A model generated the notes under the pieces. That model had not been told where the DNA came from. It was given only the letters and a program-made list of their open reading frames with translations, and ran no database searches. From positions 43,576,393 to 43,640,392 of the forward strand of contig OX463848.1 of NCBI GenBank assembly GCA_949825065.1: a stretch of 64,000 nt of DNA, given 5' to 3'. Made by a program: the position numbers and the translations under genes. This DNA is from Odontocerum albicorne (lineage: Eukaryota; Arthropoda; Insecta; Trichoptera; Odontoceridae). Below, in pieces: positions 10,191 to 21,130 of the stretch (its first letter is position 1; every line of letters starts with the position of its first letter).

Positions 10191-10506
10191 CCAATAGTAA
10201 TAATCCCAAGCTATAATCCCGTGATTCATTCATACTTCGGCGATTGAGATACGCAATAAACTTTTTTCATATATTTTCAGCTATTTTCTTTAAGATAGAA
10301 GTTTGAATTTTTATTTTTAAGATAGAGGTTCTAAATTACCAAACTCTCCAAGACACTGAAACTCTCCAAGACACTTCTGCACATAGCGCAATATAAAAGT
10401 TTCACAACTGAAAAATCTAAGATCGTCCTGCATACCCACATTTTAAAACCTTATTACTTGTTGACTCAATCGACAATATAGTCAATGTGTTATCGAAAAA
10501 ATAAGA

Positions 10507-10912
10507 TTATGGACCACAAAAATACTTAAATATTGGCACCCAATTTCCTTGTTTTTGAATCATTCCCATGGCTCTCAATCGTACGGAAACGGCTTGTTGA
10601 GTCACTCCCAATGATTCTGCAAGCTCCTCTTGCATTTGACTCTGATCTTCTTCGAGTAATGCCCCTAATTCTTTGTCCTCGACTTTTTTGGCTGTCCAGA
10701 GCGAGGTTTGTTTTCGACGCTGAAATCTCCATCCTTGAAACATCGAAATCATTCCCTACATGATTTATCAGTTGGAGCAACGTTACCATAAACTTCGACA
10801 AGCATTTGATGGGCTTCAGCTGCACTTTTCTTCCAATTTCTAGCAGAAAATTAAAACCTCCCGCAAATGCTGCTTGGTTAACATAAAATTCGACATTTTC
10901 AATACTGTACAA
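10507..10912 (-). pseudogene. mariner transposase N-terminal fragment
   Basis: Minus-strand frame with KKVEDKELGALLEEDQSQMQ, EELAESLGVTQQAVSVRL, GMIQKQGNWVP, the second helix-turn-helix and linker of mariner (SETMAR-like) transposases. Upstream, in another frame, are remnants of the first HTH region (FDV near 10740). A frameshift near 10700 separates the two. The catalytic DDD domain is missing. Confidence 0.75.
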
Positions 10913-11269
10913 AACAAGGTTTTTGCATGAAACTCAAAGCGATATAAACTGAATATTATTGGCAGATGTCTAACCTCTCTGAAAATGCCAAAATCGGCTG
11001 TCACTATGAACCATTCATAACAGACAGAGCTATCTTTTGGAAACGGACCGAACTAATTCGTACTCCTAATAATTTATCTTCTTTGGTTGCCTGCCCACGC
11101 TTTTTGATATATCAGTTTCATTAATACGAATATGAAAATAAAAGTTAAATCTAAATCATTGAATGAATTTTCATGGCGTAACTATGATAAAAAAAAGTGA
11201 TTTTATGTTCCTAACAAATGCTCAAAAGTTTATATAAATACGAGTATAGACATATTTAGACTGGCAATG

Positions 11270-11680
11270 AGTTGAACTAACCTGCCAAGTGATCTTTTGT
11301 ACCACGGGTTGTTATTTTTGAAGTAGTGTCTCGTGTTTTATCACTCCAATATTGGTAACTTGGCTTATTGACGAAGCCATTTATACGAGTATAGAAGTAT
11401 GTTTTGTCTGAAAACATACTTCTATACTCGTATAAAAGCATATCACTAAGCCCAGAGAACTATTGAAAAACTTCAACCTTGTAACAAAGTCTATTTCATT
11501 TAAATCCTAAACCAGTTGAATTTTAATGGGATGAAATTTTAAATCAAGCTTTAAAATTCGCTGCAAGGTTGTACGCGACATCGCTAATGAGGACGAAACC
11601 GAAGTGCACTTATTCGGGTTGACTCTGTATTGAACTTTTTATAATGCCTGACAAAGTATATCACTCTCGGAAAATTTAAT
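11270..11680 (-). pseudogene. IS630/Tc1-type transposase fragment
   Basis: Read on the minus strand in shifting frames: SSLAMSRTTLQRILKLDL and KFHPIKIQLV (HTH region), then, after the foldback, SDKTYFYTRINGFVNK, equivalent to the FSDExHFxLNGYVNKQ motif with its first catalytic Asp, and QPVVQKIT. Frameshifts, and a 25-bp inverted duplication at 11381-11435 right before the catalytic motif. Confidence 0.6.
11381..11435. repeat. Perfect 25-bp foldback, 5-nt spacer
   Basis: Left arm from 11381 (TTATACGAGTATAGAAGTAT and five more), spacer GTCTG, right arm 11411-11435 is the exact reverse complement. The left arm is transposase coding sequence; the right arm replaces what should lie upstream of it. 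Confidence 0.95.
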
Positions 11681-11689
11681 AATATACGA

Positions 11690-12332
11690 GTAAGTTAAGC
11701 TCTCCTTGACAACGTTAATTTGAAATATGTCAAAACTTCTCAGATAAAACATCCCCGTAATTCTATTGTAGATGAAGTAAAAGTATTCTCCGAATGAAGC
11801 TTTTATCAAAAAGCTCGTATTGTATTTTACAATATATTTGCATGCTTGTGTCATACCGGGACAAACTCCCAATGTACTCCCACAGGAATATGTCATCGGG
11901 TTTGCAACCAAGTCTCGTTTTACCTGCTTCATTCATACGAGTACAATAGGTGATGAATATTGGAATTTAATTTGGTATATATTTTTTATTAACTGAAAAA
12001 GAAAATGACACTTAAATGTCCTTAACATGAGTGCTCCGCAATCGGTGTGTCGTGGCACACTGGTGTGCCGTGAGCCGGATACAGGTGAGCCGCGGTCAAA
12101 TTCAATGTATTTGAAATTTTACAATTTTTCATTATGTATTTAATACACAATGACAAATTATTTTTCATAATACTGTCTATTTTTCAATATGTAGTATAGA
12201 ATAATTATTATAACTAAATAATTTTTCAATGGTCCCCCCGCGCCTGGTGCCAACTATTGAAAACTGCGTAGTATGCTTTGTACACACCATGGCCGCATGT
12301 AAAGTTTACATAACACACTTACAATTTATTTT
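11690..12332. other. No gene supported
   Basis: A 97-codon minus-strand frame at 11639-11932 has no recognised domain; it runs into the transposase fragment and may be part of the same element. 12040-12120 is a short GC-richer stretch with repeated GTGTGCCGTG/GTGAGCCG. Confidence 0.35.
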
Positions 12333-12500
12333 ACACTTGACAAGAAATATACATAATTTGCGAAAAAACAACACGTAATTTAATTTGGACACACAATTTT
12401 AATGGATCTGTGTTTGTTGCCTTTCATTTGTCGTGTTCCCAGTAAACTTGACTTTTGCCTGTATCTCACTGAGGACATTTAGTATGAAAAAAATAATCAA
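12333..12500 (-). mobile_element. LINE/SINE 3' end, family F
   Basis: Again TGACAAGAAATATACATAAT, then CTTTCATTTGTCGTG and CTTTTGCCTGTATCTCACTG. The upstream (5') part is cut off at about 12500. Confidence 0.7.
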
Positions 12501-12544
12501 TAATTCTTTCCGATTTTATGCAATTAATAAATAAAAAATAATGT

Positions 12545-12700
12545 AATGACGAGGTGTATGGTCGCCCAATAACGCACTGGACTTGCGTGCGGAAGGTCGT
12601 CGGTTTGAGCCCCGCACTGTGTTGCTCCCCTCGAACGACACAGGCACTCTTTCCGCCTAGTGTTCGAAGGTATAAGGATACCTATGACTTCGGTCATATC
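12545..12700 (+). mobile_element. tRNA-like SINE of a second family
   Basis: GTATGGTCGCCCAATAACGC (A-box region) and GGTCGTCGGTTTGAGCCCCG (B box GGTTTGAGCCC) with tRNA-like spacing, then a pyrimidine-rich body and an A-rich end near 12710. It differs from the 5605/6404 SINE family in head and body. Confidence 0.5.
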
Positions 12701-12765
12701 TATTATTTCAAAAAAAATATATTAATATCATCTATAAAAAAATTAACAATAGTATTTTATTGCCA

Positions 12766-13235
12766 ACTTTGATGTATGGGAGTGAAACGTGGACATGAAA
12801 AAACACTGACACATAGCGAATAAATTTTGTAGAAATGCGTGCATTAAAAATACTGCGTGGGGTGACAATGTATGAAGATTAGAATATGAAATTAAGCAAT
12901 TTGGTATGAGTGTGAACTTAAGGCTGATGTGTTGAGTAAGATGAAGAAGAGCATGCTGAGATGGTTTGGACAGGTAGAAAGGATGAATGACTAATAAAAA
13001 AGTATATAAAGTGCAAATTTTAGTGGAAAGCGTGTGAGAGGAAGATTTAAGAATGTACGGTTGAAAAAAAAATTATATTTTGAAATAAAACAACATACAA
13101 GTCAAAGAAATTGTATGATATGGTGTATGGATGTAGAAAAGGCTAAGAATGTGTTTCGAAATAGGAAAGTCTTGCGCTATGTTATTTCTGTCTGTCCCGA
13201 CAAGAAAATGGCGTGATGTTACAGTACCCTGTGAT
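12766..13235 (+). pseudogene. RTE-like LINE C-terminal fragment (family A)
   Basis: Plus strand: LMYGSETWT, LRLMCVSKMKKSMLRWFGQV, ERMND, then RRGRF-like basic region and the 3' part with AAGTCAAAGAAATTGTATGA and GATGTAGAAAAGGC. The YGSExW and LRWxGHVxRM motifs mark the region after the reverse-transcriptase domain in RTE/CRE-like LINEs. Numerous frameshifts. Other copies lie at 5944, 15660, 19906, 28520, 43755 and 50480. Confidence 0.7.
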
Positions 13236-13370
13236 AAGTAATACACATCGGGCTTAAGAAAAAGACTGTCGGCCATAATCGGCTAGCTTCGACTTTGTAG
13301 AGCATCGTCTCTGTTATTCATATACGTGTTCCGTCGCGATTTGTTTCTGATTTGCAATTTCTAGATACCG

Positions 13371-13498
13371 GACTGTTAGCGAACACAATATCTTGTAGAG
13401 CAGAAAATTTTCTTTCGAATGACGTATAACATTTACCATTTTGTTTTACTCTTGGTGCTCATTTTTAAATCGGAAAAAAACGGACACAACTTATGTTA
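13371..13498 (-). mobile_element. mariner 5' end fragment
   Basis: Same terminal repeat and 5' leader as both arms of the palindromic mariner at 25496-26621: CGGACACAACTTATGTTA, GGTGCTCATTTTTAAAT, CATTTACCATTTTGTT, GAACACAATATCTTGTAGAG. It ends at a TA at 13497-13498. The coding sequence is absent. Confidence 0.8.
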
Positions 13499-13569
13499 AC
13501 ATCCAATATTTAGTTAAACATTTTATTCTTCTTTATATCTTCTTATTCTTCTTCCCCGGTATACATATA

Positions 13570-13640
13570 AAGGATTATACCGTTACAAAAAGAGGAATGA
13601 ACAGTGTTTGATAAAAGAAATTACAATATTTTGAGCTGTT
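13570..13640 (+). mobile_element. Penelope-like element terminal repeat, diverged
   Basis: Contains GGAATGAACAGTGTTTGATA and AAGAAATTACAA, matching the right arm of the elements at 22480 and 27870. Single arm only. Confidence 0.5.
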
Positions 13641-13714
13641 TAAATCGTAATTTTTAAAATAAATTTCAACCAGAAACGTACGATGTTCACCACTCCATGA
13701 CTTTTATTAAGTGC

Positions 13715-13932
13715 GTACAATTTTTTTTATCCACTTTGTACGGATATCTTCTGTTACACAAAGAAGGTCTGCTTCTAGCGTTAGCTTATTCGTTAGGAAG
13801 AATATCAGCCAGGATTCTTCTCATACTGCTAGACGGTACCGAGAATATATCAACAGTGTCATTCAGTTGGTTCAATATCTCTATACCACGCGTGACTGAG
13901 TGTTTAGCCATGATATTCGTCCTGTAAGTTGA
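13715..13932 (+). repeat. Segment duplicated in inverse orientation at 62184-62400
   Basis: About 220 bp nearly identical to the reverse complement of 62184-62400 (for example GCGTTAGCTTATTCGTTAGG, AGACGGTACCGAGAATATAT, TACCACGCGTGACTGAGTG). Two overlapping frames stay open in both copies. A short third piece of the same family is at 61288-61325. No domain recognised. Confidence 0.75.
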
Positions 13933-14559
13933 TAGATTACTTGAACCTTATGTATGTATTATAAAATATCCTTAATAAACGCGATTCTACATAAAGTCGG
14001 GGCAATACCACCAGAAATAATGCCCAAGAGAGAGAGTACTGCGAAATTCCAGAATGAGCTTTCAGACGTAACAAAAATTTCAGACGTATATAAAAAAATA
14101 ATTATGAAGAGAAAATAATACGAGTATTATTACGTATTTATCTTTTATTAAAAAAGTGTTTTTTTTTATTCAAGTTTGTCGATCGCTGTTTAAATAAATG
14201 TGAGTACAGTGAATCCTCACTTAGGTGAGATATGGAAAGGTGTATCATTGGCAAAGTTTTTGCCTCGAAATGTAATAAACCTTAGGTATACATTCATAGG
14301 AGACACTCCTTTGTATATGAGAATATGAACATATCACAATATTTTCTTCGCAGAAATTTAATACGACTTTTTATATTTTTCAGAGATAGAAAAGTGAATA
14401 GTAAATCGTCCATCCGTAATTTCACTTAAAATTCCATTGTTTTATTCTTTATAATTTTTTTAATAAAACATATATAGCATACGTAAAAAATGATCAAACC
14501 AATAAAAAACACTACTGAAATATGTATATGATATAATTGTCGAGCGAGCTCAACAATAT

Positions 14560-14660
14560 GACGATGACCTTCGTGGCTAAGTAGGTAAGACACTTGTTTT
14601 CCAGCCCGAGGGTTGCGGGTTTGATTCCCGTTGAAACCCATTAAAAACGGATTTAATTTA
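14560..14660 (+). mobile_element. SINE head
   Basis: GATGACCTTCGTGGCTAAG, A-box-like TGGCTAAGTAGG, B box GGGTTTGATTCC and GTTGAAACCCA. The same head as 6404-6632; the tail is not present. Confidence 0.6.
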
Positions 14661-14692
14661 TTTTCATTATTTTGTGTACATGATATATTTGG

Positions 14693-14810
14693 TTAAACAT
14701 GATTCCACGTTTTCCTCTCAAACATCAAAAAGACTGATGTTTGAAAGGAAAACGTGGACATATAAAAAGACTGGTTGAGGAATTCTGTGCTCAGGTGATA
14801 GAATAGTTAA
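14693..14810 (+). repeat. TTAA-bounded 118-bp unit, left copy
   Basis: Runs from TTAA (14693) to TTAA (14807-14810) and is repeated directly after the MITE at 15436-15557. Contains a 23-bp foldback (14705-14727/14735-14757, one mismatch, spacer AAAAGAC) and CTGGTTGAGGAATTCTGTGC. Confidence 0.85.
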
Positions 14811-15435
14811 CCTTTCCTTCCCTGTGTTGGGTATCTTCTACACGTTGCTTCTAATCAATATCTCTATAAATATAATAAATACAAGGTTAAGATTTTAGGT
14901 ATTCCTCCATAATATATTTACGCATTGATTTAAAAAATAATATTAATAATAATCAGAATTTATCGACTACATCGAGGTGTTTTGTAAAGATCGAAAACAA
15001 ATTCGCATTTAAACGCTGCGAGTGCCTCGTCTTGACGATAGGTGAATAGTATGCGGGAAGCGCGACACTATATTCGCATCTCACTCTTGCATACTAGACT
15101 GAATTGCGAGGAGCTGAATTGTCTCAACGTCGCAAGCAAAGGTGTAAGTGCCGGGGTATGCGACTGACGTTCCGCGCCACTAGTAGCTTCTAGGCTTGCA
15201 AATAGGTTAGACGTACACCCGTTCCGTGAGCGTTTTTTAATGTTTTCAGATGTTTTTTTTTTGTTTTCAGCAAATAAATCTCAATTATTATAATTTTTAA
15301 CTTCAATTATAATTAATTAAGGGGATTATCTATGAATGTTCTTATTTTTCCGATTTAAAATCGCTGGTTTTTTATTGCGTACTCACTACCCAACACCGGA
15401 GCACGCGTATTATTTTTATCACCGTAAGGGAAGGG
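14811..15435. mobile_element. piggyBac-type MITE, copy B
   Basis: TTAA at 14807-14810 and 15436-15439 flank terminal inverted repeats CCTTTCCTTCCCTGTG and (inverted) CCCTTCCCTTACGGTG. The interior is nearly identical to 62780-63400. No coding capacity. Confidence 0.9.
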
Positions 15436-15557
15436 TTAAACATGATTTTACGTTTTCCTCTCAAACATCAATCTTTTTGATCATTCAATTCAAGGAAAAC
15501 GTGGACATATAAAAAAACTGGTTGAGGAATTCTGTGCTCAGGTGATAGAATAGTTAA
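15436..15557 (+). repeat. TTAA-bounded unit, right copy
   Basis: Second direct copy of 14693-14810, again ending in TTAA (15554-15557). The internal foldback is more degraded here. Confidence 0.85.
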
Positions 15558-15659
15558 AATGGATATAGAATGGCGTATAGAGTTAGGAAACAAAGTCATA
15601 TAGACTCTAAATCCGATGTACTCAAACTATACAACGTAAAGATCTGCTAAGATGATATC

Positions 15660-15984
15660 CAAAATAATATGTTGGTGTCAACTTTGATGTATGGGAGTAT
15701 AAAGTGGATGTGAAGAAAAACAGAGGAGTCGAATTAATGCTGTAAAAATGCGCGTACCGAGAAAAATACATGGGGTAAATAAATATATAAAAAATTCAAT
15801 ACGGAATGTAGTGATAAGAGATGATTATGAACTACTTAGTGTTGATGTGTTGAGTAATGTGACGAAGAGCACTTTGTGATGGTTTGGATACGTGGAACGA
15901 ATTAATGATGATAGAATAACAAAATAAATTGACAGTGCAAATATGAGCGGAAGGCGTGGTAGAGGAGGAATCAAGTAAATTATG
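15660..15984 (+). pseudogene. RTE-like LINE C-terminal fragment (family A), 5' piece
   Basis: TTTGATGTATGGGAG (LMYGS), TTGATGTGTTGAGTAATGTG, then TGGTTTGGATACGTGGAACG (WFGYVER). Interrupted by an insertion at 15989-16444, after which the family resumes. Confidence 0.65.
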
Positions 15985-15988
15985 GTTG

Positions 15989-16444
15989 TGTACCTGCCTG
16001 TATACCTACCTAAATGAATTGTCAAAAATAACGAGTGAATTGTTAAAACACAAATAAATTAAATTAATTATTGTTGATCATAAACATACAGGGTCATTGA
16101 CCGATCAAGAATTCAATGATTGTTACACACTACGAACAACGACAATATTTACTATTTACAGCGCGCAAATTGGCTAGCCATCTCCAAATATAAATAATTA
16201 ACCTACCGCCCGTTCATGTGATAGAGCAAGGCAGATATATATACCCCATGTATTCATTCACTGGTATAAATTGTCCGCACTCTGCGAAATAAACATACTT
16301 TTATTGTCGTCCATTCAACTGTCAAGACTTATTATTTATCGCTTGTTGTCACTTTCGTTTTTATCCATCCGCATTCCTGAGTCTATAAGTAAACAAATAT
16401 CAATCAAAATCATCACAACAGTTAAACATAAGCAATCCGCTATA
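15989..16444. mobile_element. Insertion in an RTE copy, candidate solo LTR
   Basis: Comparison with the uninterrupted family A copy near 51620 shows that about 456 bp lies between TATGGTTG and TATAGTTG, so GTTG is a likely 4-bp target duplication (15985-15988, 16445-16448). The insert begins TGTACC and contains TATATATACC, TATAAATT and AATAAACATAC, that is, TATA-like and polyadenylation-like sites. No LTR family recognised, and the 3' end is not a clear CA. Confidence 0.4.
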
Positions 16445-16615
16445 GTTGAATCAAGTGAATATTATGAAAGAAGACAACATAGAAAGAAATTGTGTGAGAA
16501 GTTGTACTATATGAATGTTAAAGAGGCTAAGGATATGTGTCAAGATAAGAAAGACTACGGCTCTCTCCGGTCTACCTACCTCAGCAGGAAAGTGGTGTGA
16601 TAGAATTTATGTGTG
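16445..16615 (+). pseudogene. RTE-like LINE fragment (family A), 3' piece
   Basis: GAATCAAGTGAATATTATGA, AAGAAATTGTGTGAGAAG and AATGTTAAAGAGGCTAAGGA continue the family A sequence after the insertion. Confidence 0.6.
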
Positions 16616-16876
16616 TAATATAGCCGTAATCACGATAAAAGAAAAATGTGGAAAATGATCATCTCTGCCTAGTTCAAATGGGATAAAGCATAGTTGTATT
16701 GTCAGGATATAATTTTCGTCACAATTCGTCCTGCTTTGCTTATCCCGTTTGAGCTAGCCTGATTAAGTATTGCATATATGAGTAAAATAAATTAAAATCT
16801 ACTCATATTTTGGCGCCAATAAATTGGCGCGAACGAGTCGACGCATAACATAACCAAGTGACACAATATATTTTAA

Positions 16877-17525
16877 CTCTTTCACGGCTACGGACCACTT
16901 AAATGGCCCATACATAATACGTGCCGTCTTGGCGAGCGGCCTTTTAAGCGGCCACTAACTTTGCGTGTCGATATCTCGGCCAAAATTAAATCTTCTTTAA
17001 ATTTTTTAACCTGAATATAAGACAAAACGTGTCCTCTAGTGACATCTCTTTTAAAATCATCAAAATTTCAAGTACTTGATCCATAAGAAGGATTTAAACA
17101 GACCCCTTACAGGCCGTCGATATTTAAAGCATTTTGAATAATCGCGCCACGCGTTCGGGCGATCCGAAGGTCATGTTTCTAATGACGATTGCTCCCGATC
17201 AATATGAAGTATTATGCGTCGATATTTTTTTTGTAAGTACGCGTATTGCGTATTGAATTAATTGCCTTTTTCATTGTTTATGGATTATTGTTTTCTTTGT
17301 ATAATAAACATACTTTTATTTGTATAATAGTGTTATAAGAATATTTTCTAATATTACGTGTGTATAGTGTCAGCTAAAAAATGCATCGGCGCACAGTTCG
17401 ACAGTACTCAGATTCGGGATAATGGTGAGTCATATTTTTATGTAGATACAATATAAATTTATTGACTTAAAACACCGCCGCCTGTGGGACACACGAAAGA
17501 TACTCGAGCCATCGCCGTAAAAAGG
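16877..17525. mobile_element. TTAA-bounded piggyBac-like element, non-autonomous
   Basis: TTAA at 16873-16876 and 17526-17529. Termini CTCTTTCACGGCTACGGA and (inverted) CCTTTTTACGGCGATGGC agree at about two thirds of positions. 649 bp. No transposase; a short frame near 17382 (MHRRTVRQYSDSG) may be a residue of one. Confidence 0.6.
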
Positions 17526-17529
17526 TTAA

Positions 17530-17935
17530 TATGTATGTTATGTTCTTCTTATTTTATTTATATTGATCATTCACCTTTTGACTCTCGACTTTACTTTGTT
17601 TAAAGTAAAAATGTTGAATGAGGTAGTGTAGTCTGCAGAATACACTAGAGACAACCACGTGGCACAAATCCATCAGACTGAAAGGTAAAGAGCCTTCGCC
17701 TCTTTTAATGAGGGTGGCGCCTCTGCCACCCTTCGCGAAGCCCCAGCCGGGATGTGGATAATTGCTCCGGCGGAGACGCATTGTGTCATCACTTGCCCCA
17801 CTCGCCTCGCTTCCTCCACGACTGGAGTGCCCGTATCCTGCCTTATGTGCCAACCTTCACACATTATTTATTATAAGCAACTATCACATTTTTTAAACTT
17901 TATTTTACAATCCATTGTGTATATTGCGAGAGAAT
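17530..17935. other. Unassigned GC-rich island
   Basis: 17660-17864 is markedly GC-rich relative to its surroundings and holds frames on both strands (plus 17752-17946; minus 17673-17864 and 17554-17853). I recognise none of them, and I do not see a convincing acceptor-donor pair. Confidence 0.35.
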
Positions 17936-19150
17936 TACCAAATTGAAATTTCTTGTTTATGAGGTGAGTATGTAACCAAGTGACAATTACTTGTTTGTGC
18001 GATGGGTGTGTTTTAAAGTGACAATCCCTTGTTTATGTGGTGAGTGTATTGCCAAGATACAATATTTTTTTTATGTTGTAGGTGTAATAAATAACGAACC
18101 CCATTATTTATATAACGGACGTATAACCCTTGTTTATATGGTGGGTGTATTGCCAAGTGACAATCTCTTTTTTGATATGGTGGGTATATTACCAAGTGAC
18201 ATTTCATTGGGTATACGACTTGCATATTACGAAGTGGCAATCCCTTATTTATATGGTGAGTTATTACCAAATGACAGTTCCTTGTTTATATGGCGGGTGA
18301 ATTACCATGTAACAGTTTATTGTGTACATGGTAGGTGTATTACCAAGTGGCAATCTCTTGTTTATACAGCGGGTGTATTGCGAAAAGACAATCCCGTTTT
18401 TATATGGTGGGTGTATTACCAAGTGACAATCCATTGCGTATATGGTGGGCGTTTTACCAAGTGACAATTACGGGCGTATTATAAAGTGGCAGTTTCTTGT
18501 TTATGTGGTGGGTGTATTACCTAGTGACAATCCATTGTTATTATGGCATGCGTATTACCAAGTTGCTATTTCTTGTTTATATGGTGGGTTTAATACCAAG
18601 AGACAATTCCTTATTTATATGGCAAGCGGTTTATTAAGTCGCTATCACTTGTTTTTATGGCGGGTGTATTGGTAAGTCACAACACTTTATTTACATAACA
18701 GACGTATTATCATGTGACAATCCATTGTGTAAATTGCGAGAATATTACCAAGTGGAAATTCCTCGTTTATGAAGTGAGTGTATAAACAAGTAACAATCTC
18801 TTGTTTGTATGGTGGGTGATATAGATAATAATCCCTTGTTTATATGGTAAGTATTTTACCAAGTGAAAATCCATTTTTATATCGTGGGATTATTACCGAT
18901 TTAAAACCCATTTTTTTATATGGCAGGTATTATTACCAAGTGGTAATTCCTTAATTATATAGCGGGTCTATTGCCAAGTGACATTCCCTTATTTATATGG
19001 AAGCGTATTACCATATGACAATCCATTGTTTATATATAGCGGACGTATTACCAAGTGGCAAGCCCTTGTTTACATGATGGGTGTATTACTAAGTGGCATT
19101 CCCTCGTTTATATGGCAAGTGTATTAACAAGTGACAATCCCTTGTGTATA
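17936..19150. repeat. 38-bp minisatellite, about 32 copies
   Basis: Consensus unit begins CCAAGTGACAATCCCTTGTT followed by TATATGGTGGGTGTATTA. Units are diverged and vary in length. Frames up to 157 codons run through it only because stops are rare in the unit; 38 is not a multiple of three. Confidence 0.95.
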
Positions 19151-19660
19151 GATAGATCTGAACACTTACAAAGCGGGACGAATGTACTCTAGATACGTTT
19201 GACAGAAAGGTTCTTCCCAGAATATATCATATGAACCAATGAATGAAAATGGTGAATGGAATAATGAAAAGCTCTTCATACTGTATAGCGCAGTAAAAGT
19301 TATGAAATATAAGATACTACGCTGGCTTTCGTACTAACACCGCATGCAGGACACCGGATATACAAATAAAGCTTTGTTTAACAATGTGATGAAGTAAAGG
19401 AGAATAAAGAGACTAAACATGAGATGATGTGAGAGAGAACTGCCGCACACCTAGAAAAATGTATTTTTTTTTATAGTGAAATATTAAAAAATAAATTTAA
19501 AAAAAGAGATGATTTGAACAATTGATTGAAAAAAGATTGTCAAAACCAATATTCTGTGTGTGGAAGGCGTGTTACAGGAAAACAATTTATAATACGCCGT
19601 TTCGAGGGCAAACTTCCTCAAGGGCGATGGAGTTTGGGATTCAAACCCACTTTTGTTGGT
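19151..19660. other. No gene recognised
   Basis: AT-rich, no repeat partner found in the window. Confidence 0.4.
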
Positions 19661-19910
19661 ATAAGGATAGGAAGGTTGTGGTTTTACAAAAAAAGCGAAT
19701 TGAGTATAAGGATAGGAAGGTTGTCGTTTTACAAAAAAAAAAGCGAATTGAGTATAAGGATAGGAAGGTTGTGGTTTTACAAAAAAAAGCGAATTGAGTA
19801 TAAGGATAGGAAGGTTGTCGTTTTACAAAAAAAGCGAATTAAGTATAAGGATAGGAAGGTTGTGGTTTTACAAAAAAAGTGAATTGAGTATAAGGATAGG
19901 AAAGTTGTGG
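19661..19910. repeat. ~46-bp minisatellite, six copies
   Basis: ATAAGGATAGGAAGGTTGTG followed by GTTTTACAAAAAAAGCGAA; starts at 19661, 19706, 19754, 19800, 19844 and 19890 (44-48 bp apart, varying with the A run). Confidence 0.95.
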
Positions 19911-20080
19911 TTGATATTGATATTTTGAAAGAAGGAAATGTAAAAAGTGAGAGAAACTGTAAGAGTTGTATGAGAAGTGGTTAAGATGTAGTGAAAACGA
20001 AGGATGTGTGTGTCGAAATAGGAAAGTATAGCGCATTGTGCTATCTGCCTACTCCGACAGGGAAATGGCGGGATTGTATG
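19906..20080 (+). pseudogene. RTE-like LINE 3' fragment (family A)
   Basis: ATTTTGAAAGAAGGAAATGT, GAGTTGTATGAGAAGTGG and AATAGGAAAGTATAGCGC parallel 51640-51760. Non-coding remnant. Confidence 0.5.
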
Positions 20081-20494
20081 TACATGTATGTACGCTACAG
20101 GGGAGAATAGAGGCTGAGGAGAGTTATGTGAATCTTTTTTAAGTTTTTCACAAAAGAAATTTAAAATATCCCATCAATGTAATTTCATTTTGTCCGAAGA
20201 ATTTCGTATCAACCCACAAAAATAAGTTTTTGGACATATGAAAAATTCTTAACATGACATTAAAGGTCAACGATTTGAGATTGGTTTATATAATCCACTT
20301 CTAAAAAAGAAACGTTTGTACAGAAAATTATTCAACCTGCTTGATATAGTGAATTGATGCAAAAGTGACCGTTTTAACAGGACTTATTTGCAAACCGTTT
20401 AAAAGGTCTTTTGACTTAAAGTATATTTTAATGTTCAACAACAAATTACTAATTTAAATCAATAATTTTATAAATCTTCACTATCTATGTTACA
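20081..20494. other. No gene recognised
   Basis: AT-rich; nothing supported. Confidence 0.4.
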
Positions 20495-20600
20495 ATCTCC
20501 TATCCCGAAGCTCTCTTCAGGTGGAATAGTTAGAGAGAGCCTCGGGATAGTAGGTAAAAATACGTGTAGCGGGGATTAATGCAATTAGTGGAATAACAAA
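20495..20600 (+). mobile_element. Fragment of the retroelement at 9651
   Basis: GAGCCTCGGGATAGTAGG and AGTGGAATAACAAAGTAAT match the 9651/9886 units; heavily diverged. Confidence 0.45.
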
Positions 20601-20934
20601 GTAATTTGTTGCTAAATTTTCTAATATAGAGTTTCACAAATTTAAAGTTGAAACCTTTGATAATGCTTTAATATATGTATTTTTTAATTAAACAAAGTAA
20701 TATATGGTACAAATATTTACCAAGGCTTTACCTAACATACTCGTATATACACATTTATTACTTAACTAATCTTATTTATATTCTTAGAAATAATTAACAC
20801 CTACTTACTACTTATAACTAGATAACAATTCTTACAACTAATTATTTAGCAAGAACAAGTCCACTCGTTCAGGCTACTTGTATTCCATCACATTCACTCA
20901 GACCTTGGTCGTCCCAGCTAATACTGTAGGTGGA

Positions 20935-21130
20935 CTAGTCAGGCAACAGATAATGCTTCGGGAGCTTGTGCTTATAACGGAAGGGTAGGTCGGATTTTCT
21001 CTCGTAAGCCCCCAGGGCAGCGACTAAGGGATTTCTGTGATTTTGTTGGCTTTTATAGAACTTGACGGTCCAAGCGAGGATGTGGTGTTGTAGGGTTTCT
21101 TCTCGCTGTTCAGCGTGAAGTCGGGTAAGG
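20935..21130 (-). pseudogene. Open fragment, possible LINE C-terminus
   Basis: Minus-strand frame open for about 64 codons to a TAG: LTRLHAEQREETLQHHILAW ... NPLVAALGAYERKSD, FRYKHKLPKHYLLPD. The HxNPLxxxL and basic KHKxPxxLL pattern is like the extreme C-terminus of Jockey-like reverse transcriptases. Weak call; GC content is higher than its surroundings. Confidence 0.3.

Noticed and set aside
11639..11932. 97-codon minus-strand frame next to the IS630-type fragment
   Set aside because: No recognisable motif; it ends inside the transposase fragment in a different frame.
17991..18464. 157-codon open frame on the plus strand
   Set aside because: It lies wholly inside the 38-bp minisatellite; the period is not a multiple of three and the residues simply repeat the unit in rotating frames.
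19522..19882. Two overlapping frames with repeated RKVVVLQKK-type residues
   Set aside because: They are translations of the ~46-bp minisatellite and its flank; no domain and unit lengths vary out of frame.
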